Part shown: positions 37,611 to 47,000 of the stretch, in pieces
Position numbering within the stretch: the stretch's first letter is position 1
Layout of the letters: each line of letters begins with the position of its first letter
DNA from: Roseiarcus sp963820095
GTDB lineage: Bacteria > Pseudomonadota > Alphaproteobacteria > Rhizobiales > Beijerinckiaceae
Direction: 5' to 3'
Assembly: GCA_963820095.1 (NCBI GenBank)
Contig: CAWFZA010000013.1
Span: forward strand, 227,765-291,764
Length of the DNA: 64,000 nucleotides
The notes under the pieces: generated by a model
The model's input: only the letters and a program-made list of their open reading frames with translations
Database searches by the model: none
What the model was told of the DNA's origin: nothing
Made by a program: the position numbers and the translations under genes

Positions 37611-37976
37611 ATGGGTGACAGCGACTCCGACTACGAGTTTGGCAGCGCTGAAGACGAGCTGGCGCGCCTTGAGCTCCAGGGCAGGGCGCTTGCTCCGGCT
37701 ACGCGTATGATCTTCGCCGCGTCGGGCATCCGGGCAGGCATGCGGGTGCTCGATCTGGGCTGCGGGAGAGGGGATGTGGTTTGGACTGCCGCGCCGCTGA
37801 TCGAGCGCACCAGAGTGGCTACCGCCCAGGAGATAGGCGTGGAGACGTTCGCGCAACGGCTGAGGGACGAGCTGCAAAGGAACTCGGCGGTCTTCGCTCA
37901 TCCCATTCTGCTCAGCGCGTGGGCAACAACCAGCCCAGACTACGGAACGGTGGACACCGCGGGTCTACCTAGGTAG
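37611..37976 (+). pseudogene. SAM-dependent methyltransferase with internal deletion
   Basis: The ATG at 37611 follows a strong GAGGGAGGGG site. Residues 1-55 resemble an actinobacterial class I methyltransferase: LELQGRALAPATRMIFAASG, then motif I as MRVLDLGCGRGDVVW. Immediately after, ERTRVATAQEIGVETFAQRL and NSAVFAHPILLSAWATTSP are the C-terminal end of the same family. The roughly 130 residues that should lie between (motifs II-IV and the catalytic core) are absent, so the product is about 122 residues and cannot be active. The deletion falls near 37800-37840. Confidence 0.65.
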
Positions 37977-37987
37977 AGTGCCGTGTT

Positions 37988-38323
37988 GTGGCCGATCATC
38001 CGAGGTTCTCCGCCCAGACGTTGTCCGTGCTGGCCGCGCTGGAAGCGGACCCGACCGCGTGGCTGCACGGGTACCTGGTCGCCAAACAGACGGGGCTGGC
38101 GTCGGGCACGTTGTATCCGATCCTGATCCGGTTGGCCGAGCGGCGGCTGATCGAGGCGCGGTGGGAGGACGAGCAACCGGCCGGACGTCCGCGGCGGCAC
38201 CTGTACCGGCTCACCGGCGACGGTCTGCTCGCCACCCGCACGGCGCTGGCCCAGGCCGCACCCGAGCGGCGACCCGCGGCCAGCCGGGCAGCCCGGCGAC
38301 TGGCGACGGAGGGTGGCGCGTGA
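37988..38323 (+). CDS. PadR-family transcriptional regulator
   Basis: Winged-helix regulator of 111 residues from GTG at 37988. The PadR domain reads FSAQTLSVLAALEADPTAWL, HGYLVAKQTGLASGTLYPIL with the recognition-helix signature SGTLYPIL, then RRHLYRLTGDGLLATR in the wing. It lacks a long C-terminal dimerisation domain, so belongs to the short class. Its stop overlaps the ATG of the membrane protein by one base (TGATG), a typical PadR/target pair in Actinobacteria, which implies it controls that gene. Confidence 0.9.
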   Translation: MADHPRFSAQTLSVLAALEADPTAWLHGYLVAKQTGLASGTLYPILIRLAERRLIEARWEDEQPAGRPRRHLYRLTGDGLLATRTALAQAAPERRPAASRAARRLATEGGA

Positions 38324-39486
38324 TGGATCGACTGGAGCGGATGCTGACCGGTCTGCTGCGGCGCCTGGCCGGGCTACTGGGCGAGCACCGCCGCGACTGG
38401 GTGCACGCCCTGCTGGCCGAGACCGACGACCTGCCGGCCCGCTCGGCCCGGCTGGCCTGGCTGGGCGGCGGGCTGTGGCTCGTGGCACGGGAGGTACTGA
38501 TGAACCGGATCATCCAGGCACTGGCCTTCGCGGCCGGTGCGGTGGCCCTGGTGTGGATCGGCTGGCCGGGGGCGTCGACGAACTCCGCCACCCCCGTCAA
38601 CCGGATGTATGTGGTGGGCACCCTGGTCCTAATGGCCAGCCTCCCGCTACTGGTACGCCGCTACGTCGGCCCGGTACGCCCGGGCGTGGGGCCTCGGCTG
38701 GTCCGGGTAGGTGGGTACGCGGTGGTGTTCGCGCTGATCGCTGCCACGGCCGTCCAGCAGCGCATCGGCAGCCAACTCGGCAGGTACTTCCCCGTCATCC
38801 TGCCCATCTGGGCAATGGACCTCGGGTTCCTGCTGATCCTTACCGCCTACGTGGCCGGGCTGCTCATCCTGACCTCCCGCCGCGTCCAGTTCACCCGCCG
38901 GGTCCCGCCGACCGCGCTGGGCATCGGAGCACTGACCGCTGGGCTGCTCTACTTGCTGGCACCCTTCGGCATCAGCGACACGGCCGAAACAGTCGCTCAC
39001 TCCCTGCACGGCGGACCTATCGTCGTCGCGGACTACCTGGTGCTTGCCTGCTTCGGACTGGCCGCGCTGGCCGTCCCCGTGGCCGTACACGCCGCGACAA
39101 CCCGCCTCGCCGACCGCGACACCCGACCCGGCATCCTCACCCCAGCCCGGCAGGCCCTGCTGGCCACCACCGGCGCCATGGCCACCGCGGCCATGCTGGT
39201 GGCGCTGTTGACCACCCTGACGATCGCGCTGTCGCCGCACCACTTCGCCGGGCCGCAACAAGCCGCCGGCGATGGCATCTGCCCCACCTGCGAGCCGAGC
39301 ACCATCGTCATCCCGACGAATCTGCGCCACGAGTACTACTTCGAGGAGAGCGTCAACGGGGCCGGCGATGGGGCCATCGCGTTGCTGATCGTGCCGCTCA
39401 TTGGGGCCGGACTCGGCGCGCTGCGCGGTAACCTCCGCTACCCACCGCCCGGCACCCGACCCGAGGGCCTCCCCGAGGGGGTGTGA
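38323..39486 (+). CDS. Actinobacterial multi-pass membrane protein coupled to PadR
   Basis: Protein of 387 residues. A soluble N-terminal helix (MDRLERMLTGLLRRLAGLLG, RRDWVHALLAETDDLPARSA) resembles the permease-prefix/signal-sensor head of PadR-linked proteins. About nine hydrophobic segments follow, for example IIQALAFAAGAVALVWIGWP and LTAGLLYLLAPFGI. A short extracellular loop near residue 315 has CPTCEPSTIVIP. Function unknown; PadR-linked membrane proteins often respond to stress or antibiotics. A 127-base internal part (39050-39176) recurs exactly at 43491. Confidence 0.75.
   Translation: MDRLERMLTGLLRRLAGLLGEHRRDWVHALLAETDDLPARSARLAWLGGGLWLVAREVLMNRIIQALAFAAGAVALVWIGWPGASTNSATPVNRMYVVGTLVLMASLPLLVRRYVGPVRPGVGPRLVRVGGYAVVFALIAATAVQQRIGSQLGRYFPVILPIWAMDLGFLLILTAYVAGLLILTSRRVQFTRRVPPTALGIGALTAGLLYLLAPFGISDTAETVAHSLHGGPIVVADYLVLACFGLAALAVPVAVHAATTRLADRDTRPGILTPARQALLATTGAMATAAMLVALLTTLTIALSPHHFAGPQQAAGDGICPTCEPSTIVIPTNLRHEYYFEESVNGAGDGAIALLIVPLIGAGLGALRGNLRYPPPGTRPEGLPEGV
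39050..39176. repeat. 127-bp exact direct repeat, copy 1
   Basis: This stretch inside the membrane-protein gene is identical over 127 bases to 43491-43617; the bases directly outside differ at both ends. Same orientation, 4.4 kb apart. Confidence 0.95.
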
Positions 39487-39636
39487 CGGACGGTTGAGGC
39501 AGGGTCGCTGTCGGTCAGTTGATACCCGCGCATACCGGCGGCGAAGCGCAAGGCCACCTTCTAGGCAGCGCGCCGGGGGGGAAGCGCCGGTGAGGCATCC
39601 CGGGCGCAGGATTGTTCGGTTAAGCATGTACGAGGA

Positions 39637-39675
39637 GGGGCCAGCGTCGCTGATACCTGCGGCGACGCTGGCCCC
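39637..39675. terminator. Bidirectional hairpin terminator
   Basis: Perfect 14-base arms GGGGCCAGCGTCGC (39637-39650) and GCGACGCTGGCCCC (39662-39675) around an 11-base loop, between two convergent genes. No T-run, as usual in Actinobacteria. Confidence 0.8.
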
Positions 39676-39694
39676 CGAATCATGGGCGATGAGG

Positions 39695-40567
39695 TTATGG
39701 GCTGACGAGCGAGAAGCCTGCCACCCCGTTCCCGTTGCCCGCCGCCAGGAGGGTCATGGGATTCAGTCCCTCATTGGAGAACAGGTACAGCGCGTGGCCC
39801 TTGTAGGTCACTTGCTTCCCGAGGGCGGTCCAGCGGGTGCCCACGGCCCGCGCATGCACGCCACTTGACGTCCCTGGGTGACCTGCCGTGAGCATGTACG
39901 GCCACGCCCTGGCACACGATCCTGGCGGGCACGCACTGGAACGCTTGTAGACCGGGAAGTTGATAAAGCCGACACCCGTCTGCATTGTGGTCGCCAGATA
40001 ACGGTGACCGTTGAGCTTGATCGTGGTCAGGTTGCCCGACCACGGGAGCTGGTTACCGTTTGGCTTGACCAGGAACCATATCCCGTGCCACGGCGGAACG
40101 CTGGGCTCGTCCCATCCCTCGCCAGTGACCGCGCCCGGCTGCTGGTCAAACAGGTACAGCGGGTGCCCAGCGTAGGTGACCTGGCGGCCGATGCCATTCC
40201 GCACCACTGAGCCGAGGAGTGAGGCCCTTATCCCTGGCCCGGCGACAGGTGCGCCGTTCGTGGTAATGGCCGGCCACTCCGCATTCTGGTCGTTGCTTGG
40301 CCCCGTACAGGTGAACCCGGGCGGGAAGCCCGGTGGTAGCGGCACCGCCGTGGCGGGACAGCCGTACGACGGCGGGTGGTCGGACGTGATGTCGTAAAGG
40401 GAGTAGCCCTTATACGTCCCGCTGCCGACCACAAGTGCCTTGCCGAACGGTGTGTTCCCCACCGTGATGACGGTCCCGCTGCTTGCTGCCAGTGCGGTCC
40501 CGGCCCCTCCCACGAGACCGACCATGCCCAATGCTACAGATACGAGCGTAATGATGACCTTCCGCAT
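39695..40567 (-). CDS. Secreted protein with two predicted-lipoprotein (COG4315-like) repeats
   Basis: Exported protein of about 290 residues. The ATG at 40567 gives a signal peptide (MRKVIITLVSVALGMVGLVG, cut near ALAASS) and follows a GGGGGAAAT site; an upstream start would add a charged tail. Three related units contain the motif GKxxxYKGHxLYLF: VVGSGTYKGYSLYDITSD, GRQVTYAGHPLYLFDQQPGA and GKQVTYKGHALYLFSNEGLN. Such units occur in secreted proteins and lipoproteins of Actinobacteria with unknown role. It converges with the membrane protein and is bounded by a hairpin. Confidence 0.82.
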   Translation of the reverse strand: MRKVIITLVSVALGMVGLVGGAGTALAASSGTVITVGNTPFGKALVVGSGTYKGYSLYDITSDHPPSYGCPATAVPLPPGFPPGFTCTGPSNDQNAEWPAITTNGAPVAGPGIRASLLGSVVRNGIGRQVTYAGHPLYLFDQQPGAVTGEGWDEPSVPPWHGIWFLVKPNGNQLPWSGNLTTIKLNGHRYLATTMQTGVGFINFPVYKRSSACPPGSCARAWPYMLTAGHPGTSSGVHARAVGTRWTALGKQVTYKGHALYLFSNEGLNPMTLLAAGNGNGVAGFSLVSP

Positions 40568-41030
40568 GCGATATTTCCCCCCTTCCCCGCGGGTCATTTA
40601 ACCCTGGCCGCACCGTAACGGACATTTGTTGCCCATACAAGGGAGTCGCATCCAGAAAAGGTGAATTATGAGAAATCCGCTTGCCAACTATTGATATTTA
40701 AACAACAGGGGGTATCAATTGTCATCTCAGCCTCATTAGTGTCGGCTTCCGCCGTTCATTGTTGTAGCACGCAGTGAGAATACCGAGACGGACGGCAATC
40801 GCTGGATAGATAGCATCGTATCGTGTCTATCGATGTCAGGTTATCTGGTCGAGCTGAAAGCCCGCTAGCGCGATATGGCGAGCTATCGGAACTCCAAGTA
40901 TCAACCGTTGGGCGCCCCCGAAGTTGATTCCAGGCCTTGACGGTCGTTCGTGTTGTTTAGCGGTGCTGCTAAGCGTTGCGTCTCGTCACGCGCGCATGCC
41001 GTCGATCCTGCCCGCCTTGCCCAGTGGTGC
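40568..41030. other. Gene-poor region before the IS256 element
   Basis: About 460 bases with lower GC than its surroundings (for example AATTATGAGAAATCCGC near 40664). No gene or ribosome-binding site recognised. It holds the promoter region for the leftward secreted protein. Confidence 0.4.
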
Positions 41031-41040
41031 ATGGAGCATC

Positions 41041-41205
41041 TGGGCAGCGGTCATCGGGCTCCGGCTGGCTGACGACCGCGAGGTTGTCGTCAAGGTTCGT
41101 CCGGACTCGCCGCATATAGCGGCCTGCGTCGAAGTCCAGCGCCGCGTGTTCCAGGCCGGTTATCCGTGCCCCCGGCCGCTCGCCCGTGTCGCTGCTGTCC
41201 GATGA
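41041..41205 (+). pseudogene. Phosphotransferase (APH-like kinase) N-terminal fragment
   Basis: The frame contains LRLADDREVVVKVRPDSPHI and AACVEVQRRVFQAGYPCPRP, resembling the N-lobe of actinobacterial aminoglycoside phosphotransferase-like kinases (the VVVKVR strand with the ATP-site Lys). It ends at 41205 after LARVAAVR, without the rest of the kinase, and has no good start. An IS256-family element lies 40 bases downstream. It looks like a decayed gene. Confidence 0.5.
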
Positions 41206-41246
41206 CGGCATGCCGATCGCTCGTTCAGCCGATTGCATACCGTGTG

Positions 41247-42665
41247 GAGCAATGCTTGAGACCTGTGGATGAGATCCGGGAGGCGTACCCTCCCGGATGC
41301 CATGTCGAGTCTCAAGCAAGGCCGGCGCTGCAACGCCGACCGGGAAGGTACGCCCGTGCTCACGGTAGTGCAGGAGGGATCGTCGGGAGAGGAACCGGGT
41401 CGGCCGGGGTCGCTGATCGATGAGATCGTGCGGGAGGGGCGCGGCGGATGCTCGCCGAGGCGCTGCGGGCCGAGGTCGAGGCCTATATCGCGGCGTTCGC
41501 CGGGGAGCGGGACGAGAATGGCCGCCGGCTGGTGGTGCGCAATGGGTATCACGAGCCGCGGGAGGTGCTGACCAGCGCGGGCGCGGTGGAGGTGACCGCG
41601 CCGCGGGTGAACGACAGGCGCACTGACCCGCAGACCGGGGAGCGGAAGCGGTTCTCCTCGGCGATCTTGCCGCCGTGGGCGCGCAAGACCCCGAAGATCA
41701 CCGAGGTGCTGCCGCTGCTGTACTTGCACGGGCTGTCTACCGGGGACTTCGTGCCCGCGCTGGGCCAGTTCCTGGGCTCGTCCGCCGGGCTGTCGGCGGC
41801 GGTGATCACCCGGCTGACGGAGCAGTGGCAGGCCGAGCAGCGGGCGTTCGCCGCGCGGGACCTGTCCGGCGTGGATTACGTCTACCTGTGGGCGGACGGG
41901 ATCCACGTAAACATCCGGCTGGAGGAGCACAAGCTGTGCCTGCTGGTGATGATCGGCGTGCGCGCCGACGGCCGCAAGGAGCTCATCGCCCTGGCGGACG
42001 GGTACCGGGAGTCCGCCGAGTCGTGGGCGGACCTGCTGCGCGACTGCGCCCGCCGCGGCATGCGCGCCCCGGTCCTGGCGGCCGGGGACGGGGCGCTGGG
42101 GTTCTGGGGCGGGCTGCGCGAGGTCTTCCCCGAGACCAGGGAACAGCGCTGCTGGTTCCACAAATCCGCCAACGTCCTGGCCGCGCTGCCGAAATCTGCG
42201 CACCCCGGGGCGAAGAAGGCCCTGGCCGAGATCTGGGGCGCCGAGGACAAGCAGCACGCCCGGCAGGCGGCGAAGGCGTTCGAGGCCGCCTACGGCGCGA
42301 AGTTCCCCAAGGCCACCGCGAAGATCACCGGCGACGCAGACCAGCTGCTCGCGTTCTACGATTACCCCGCCGAGCACTGGGTGCATCTGCGGACCACCAA
42401 CCCGATCGAATCAACTTTCGCGACCGTCAGGCACCGGAGCAAGGTCACCAAGGGCCCCGGGTCGCGGGCAGCGGGCCTGGCCATGGCGTTCAAGCTCATC
42501 GAGTCAGCACAAGACCGCTGGCGCGCTGTCAACGCGCCCCACCTCGTCGCACTGGTCCGCGCCGGAGCGACGTTCATCAACGGAAAGCTCATCGAGCGAC
42601 CCGGCGAAAAGTCGCAGCCGGAAGCCGCCTAAACGATCTTGATCCACAGGTATTGACAATTGCTC
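41247..42665 (+). mobile_element. IS256-family insertion sequence with 9-bp target duplication
   Basis: Imperfect terminal inverted repeats begin GAGCAAT at 41247 and end ATTGCTC at 42665, and share ACCTGTGGAT further in. The flanks are direct repeats TACCGTGTG (41238-41246 and 42666-42674), a 9-base target duplication in the range typical of IS256. The element is about 1,419 bases and carries one mutator-type transposase. The intact duplication means it is a simple insertion that has not been rearranged. Confidence 0.9.
41302..42632 (+). CDS. IS256-family (mutator) transposase (one frameshift)
   Basis: DDE transposase of about 443 residues if joined across a one-base break near 41440: MSSLKQGRRCNADREGTPVL to SLIDEIVREG in one frame, then RRMLAEALRAEVEAYIAAFA onward. 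From 41448 the frame is whole: RRLVVRNGYHEPREVLTSAG, LWADGIHVNIRLEEHKLCLL with the first Asp, VLAAGDGALGFWGGLREVFP with the second, and the family's CWFHKSANVLAALPKS. The final Glu lies in RTTNPIESTFATVRHR. The ATG at 41448 could give a shorter protein. Moves the surrounding element. Confidence 0.9.
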
Positions 42666-42941
42666 TACCGTGTGGTCCCCAAGTGATTCCCAGGATGTTG
42701 CTCGCAGGCAGTGACCTCTTGACCTCTTGACCTCAGGCATCCTTGCGGGCGAAAGTAGCTGCGGAAATCTGGCGCTGACGTGCGGTCGGAGGTCCGGGCG
42801 CGTAAGGTGGAGTCCGTCGATGTTCGGCCTGGTCGTCACTCAGTTACTCACTCAGGCATGACCCCTTGCTATGCGATCAAGCATTCTGGAGCGAGGCAGG
42901 GACCATGCTTCAGTGAACGCGCCTGATGAAGGAGTCCGACA

Positions 42942-43362
42942 ATGTCCACGGGAGCGAACACGGCGCAGCTGCAGCGCCTCGCTGATGAGGTTTTGACCGG
43001 GCACAACCTGGCCGCTCTGGACGGGATCTTCCACGCTGACTACGTCGAGGACGAACCACCACCAGGGATGGGTCCGGGCCGCGACGGACTTCGACAGTGG
43101 CTGGCCGGCTGGATTGCGGCGTTCCCCGACGTGCGATGGACAGTCGAGGAACAGATCGCAGACGAAGAACAGAGTCTGGAGCCGATCCATCTGGCAAGGT
43201 ACCCACCAAGGTCCGTTTCTCGGCATTCCTCCCACAGGGAAGAACGTCACCGTGGCCGCGTGGACCATCGACCGGTTCACAGACGGCAAGATAGCCGAGA
43301 GCCGGATCATCATGGACACACTCGGGATGATGCAGCAACTTGGCGTTATCCCTGCACCCTGA
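42942..43362 (+). CDS. SnoaL-like ester cyclase (one frameshift)
   Basis: Protein of about 140 residues with a NTF2-like cone fold. ATG at 42942 follows GAAGGAG. The N-terminal part is MSTGANTAQLQRLADEVLTG, NLAALDGIFHADYVEDEPPP and GLRQWLAGWIAAFPDVRWTV. A one-base shift near 43165 leads to RVWSRSIWQGTHQGPFLGIP, TGKNVTVAAWTIDRFTDGKI and ESRIIMDTLGMMQQLGVIP. GTHQG..LG..PTGK is the SnoaL polyketide-cyclase signature. In isolation it is probably a general ester cyclase-like protein rather than part of a polyketide cluster. Confidence 0.8.
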
Positions 43363-43490
43363 GCACCGCCGCCTTGATCAAGCTTGGCTTAAGCTGGCAG
43401 CGGATGAGGCAAGCAACGCTGCTGCCATTGACCTTCTCCTTACCATCTAGGGGCATAGCGGCCGGTAGAGGTCGTTGACGCAGCTCAAAG

Positions 43491-43617
43491 GCTTCGGACT
43501 GGCCGCGCTGGCCGTCCCCGTGGCCGTACACGCCGCGACAACCCGCCTCGCCGACCGCGACACCCGACCCGGCATCCTCACCCCAGCCCGGCAGGCCCTG
43601 CTGGCCACCACCGGCGC
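43491..43617. repeat. 127-bp exact direct repeat, copy 2
   Basis: Identical to 39050-39176, which lies within the membrane-protein gene; here it is an isolated gene fragment in a region without an intact gene. The match ends sharply on both sides. Confidence 0.95.
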
Positions 43618-44000
43618 ACCAGCACCCTCACTGACCACGAAATCGCCATCCTCGGCGGCGACATCATCGAGGTCTGGCTCGGCCACCCCGAAGCTGGACT
43701 TGGCCATGCCACTAGTAGCCACGGCGCTGGTAATGCGCCTACAGCTGACGACGATCAGCTCCTGGTCGTCTACTACGGAGAAGAACCGCGTCGGTGTTCT
43801 GGGACTGGAAGCCAGCAACGCCTACCGCCAGGCCGTCCACGAAGCCCACGACGCGGGCGTCATCCCGATCATCCCGGCGACCCGCGGCCAGGCCGATGAC
43901 GGCTCGTGGCACCTGCGCCTCGGACACCCAATACCCAGGCGATACAAATTACGAGGCATGACGCCCCCTCAAACGGCAGGTTCCGTCAAGGTCCCTGAGC
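43618..44000 (+). pseudogene. Degraded coding remnant after the repeat
   Basis: Pieces of one gene appear to lie in different frames: STLTDHEIAILGGDIIEVWL and DQLLVVYYGEEPR in one, then GLEASNAYRQAVHEAHDAGV followed by IPIIPATRGQADDGSWHLRL in another. I do not recognise the family. No start codon precedes it because it begins in the copied 127-base segment. It is a fragment or a product of misjoining. Confidence 0.35.
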
Positions 44001-44025
44001 AGAAAGTCGTCTGCCACCCCGAGGA

Positions 44026-44064
44026 CGAGCCCGCCCGCCGACGTGGTGTCGGCGGGCGGGCTCG
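44026..44064 (-). terminator. Strong GC-rich hairpin terminator
   Basis: Perfect 17-base arms, 44026-44042 (CGAGCCCGCCCGCCGAC) and 44048-44064, around GTGGT, just after the stop of the leftward GH92 gene. Confidence 0.85.
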
Positions 44065-44077
44065 GTGACTGGCAGCG

Positions 44078-47000
44078 TCAGCCGGTGGTAACCGCGAAGA
44101 CGTGCATGGCTGATGTGCTGGACCCGATCGTGTTGCTTATATCGGGGAAGGTGACCGAGGCCACCGTCTTGGACGAGTCGACCGGGACCGTGGTGGCGTA
44201 CACGTACATCGTGATCGCCTGGGACCCGCCGCTGACCATGTTGCGGTAGCTCATGGTGGCGACCGCTGTTTCGCTGGTTCCGGGCCCGCCTGCCCAGTCG
44301 CTGGACGACAGGGTCTCGGTTGTGGATGTGCCGTCGGTGTAGGTGATGGTGACCGGACCGGAGGTCGAGCCGTTCGAGGACGACTCGAGCAGGCCGAGCT
44401 TGCTCGCCCCGCTCGTTCCGCTGACCAGCATCGTCTGCCCGGCGGCGAGGATGTTGTCGTTCGCGCAGGACGCGACGTTGGGCCAGGTGAACGAGAGCCC
44501 GTCAGCGCTGACGGTGCCGCCCGGTTTCAGCCCGGCCGCCGACAGGGCCTCCGCCGAGTAGCTGTACCCGTCGCCGTCGAAGTTGGCGCACGAGGTGCTG
44601 CTGTCGTCGGAGATGCCGGCGTTGTCGTAGTAGTCGGCTGGGTTGGCGGTCGGCGTGATCGCCAGTTCGGGGCTGTCGGACATGTCACCCGAGTTGTCGA
44701 CCACGGTCACCGACGCCGGCGTGCCGGGCCAGACCTGGTACTGCCCGTTCGTCCCGCTCGGGGTCGGCACGGTGAAGGTGATCGCCGTGTCGCTCCAGCT
44801 GTCGACGGTGAAGGAAGCGGTGTTGCCTGGGCGCGCCCCAGTTGGTCCCGTTGTCGCTGAAGGCCACGTAACCGTTGCCCTGCGAGGAACCGAAGCCGGA
44901 ACCGTTGATCGTCACCTGATCGCCAGCCTTGGCACTGGTGGTGCTCAGCGAGGTGACGACCGGGCCGGTCATCGCGGTGGTGGAGGTGCCGATCGAGAAG
45001 ATGTGCTCCTGCCCGCCGCCCGTGCCGCTCGGCAAGGTGACGCTGGTGAGCGTCTTGCCCGGGTCGACCGGGACCGCGGCGTAGAACACGTCGGTACCTC
45101 ACGGACTGCTGGCCGCCCGTGCATCCCGGGCAGTCCCGGTAGGTCGTGGCGGCCGCGATCTTGTTGCCGATACGCCGGCGTGGTGCTGCCTCCGCCGTTC
45201 AGCGTCCAGTCGACTGAGCCCCAGCCAGTAGGTGCTGGTGCTGCCGTCGGAGTAGTGCAGCGTGACGGGGCCCGAGACCGGGCCGTTGGTCGCGGAACCG
45301 AGGAACGCCAGTGTCTGCGTTCCGGAAGCCGCGTTCACGGTGACCGTCTGCCCGCTGGGAATCGTGTTGTCCGGGAAGCCGCCGGACGGCCGCGGCCAGG
45401 AGAACGTCACGCCGTTCACCGTGACGTCCTGCCCGGCGTTGAACCCGTCCGCCGCCAGGGCCGACGCGGAGTAGCTGAACCCGTCGCCGTCGAAGTTGGC
45501 GGCGGCTTCGTCGGTGCTGTCCGAGATGCCGATGTTGTTGAACGTCGACAGCAGGCTGCCCGGAGTGGCGACCAGGATGGTCTGGTTCAGCGACTGGGTG
45601 GCGCCGGTGCCTTCCGTGGTCAGGGTGACGGGCGCGGAGTAGAAGTTCTGCGTGGTACTCGCGCCCGCCGCCACGGTCAGCTTGACGGTGCCCGTGCCGT
45701 GCGGCGGGACCTCGATCGTGGCCGAACTCGGCGTGATCGTGACCCCGGACGGCGCCGTGATGCTCACCTTGACCTTCTGCGACTGTCCGGTGGCGTTGTT
45801 GGCCCCGACCGTGAGCGTGCTGGACTTCCCGGGCGCGACCGTCGCGGTCTGGTTGGCCAGGTAGCCCACCGTCGCCGAGGTGCCCGCGGTGTACGACGGC
45901 GGCGCGTCCTGCGGCGCGCTGCCCCAGTCGGTCGCCTTCGGGCTGAGCGTCCAGTCCAGGGTGGCGCCCTGGCTCAGGTCACCGTACGTCGTGTACAGCT
46001 TCTGGTCCGGCTGGCCGTTGATCTTCAGCGACTGGACGTAGTACTCGGACGACGCGCTCGGCGCGTTGACGGTGATCGTGCGGCCGTTCGAGAGCGAGAT
46101 CTGCTCGTGCGCGAACCCGGGGCTGTTCAGCAGCAGCGTGCCCATGCCCGGGTTCTCCGGGTAGAGGCCGAGCTCCTGCCAGATGTACGAGGAGCTCTCC
46201 GCGCCGAGGTCGTCGTTGTTGTCAAGACCGCTCGGCCCGGGCAGGTAGACGGTGTTCTCGATGTTGCGCACCGCGGCCTGCGTCCCGGCGGGGTCGCCGG
46301 CGTAGTCGAGCCCGAACTGCTCGCCGAGGTCGAACTCGTTGGCGATCTCGTCGTACATGCCGTTGCCGTTCGGCTGGGACAGGTAGGACTGCAGCGCGGG
46401 CACGACCTTGCTGTCGCCGCCCATCAGGTTGAACAGCGCCTGGTAGTCGTTCGGCACGTTCCACAGGTACTCGTAGGCGTCGCCCTCGACGTAGTCCGGC
46501 TCGTTGTTCTGCTGCGTGGTCGGGGTGATGCCCGGCTCGAACTGCCCGTTCTCATACCGCGCGTTCAGCAGGTCGTTGTTCGGGTTGAACGTGTTCTCCC
46601 AGTTGTTGGCGCGCTGGGTGAGCATGGCGGCATCGCTGTGGTCGCCGAGCGAGTTCGCGAACGACGACAGCGCGAGGTCCGCGGTGTCGTCTTCCAGCAT
46701 GGTGGCAATGACACCGTGGGGGTTGCAGCAGCCGTAGGTCCCGTCCTCGGGCAGGTAGCCGTACTTCTGCTCGAGCGCCTCGCCGGGCCGCACGTCGTTG
46801 ACCGTGGTGGCCTGCTTGAGCATGTCGGCCAGCGCCTGCTTGGTGTTGAACCCGTGGGCGCCGAACGCGTAGTAGTCGGAGATGATCCCCTGCTCGGGGT
46901 CGCCGACCATCACGTAGTTGTTGTCTTGCAGGTAGCCCCACTGCTGGAGGAGACCATCCTCGGAGTAGTAGTTGACCTGCGACTGTGCCTGGTCGGACGC

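Noticed and set aside
41440..41448. Programmed frameshifting in the IS256 transposase
   Set aside because: IS256 transposases are normally single-frame; no slippery heptamer is seen, and similar breaks affect ordinary genes nearby.
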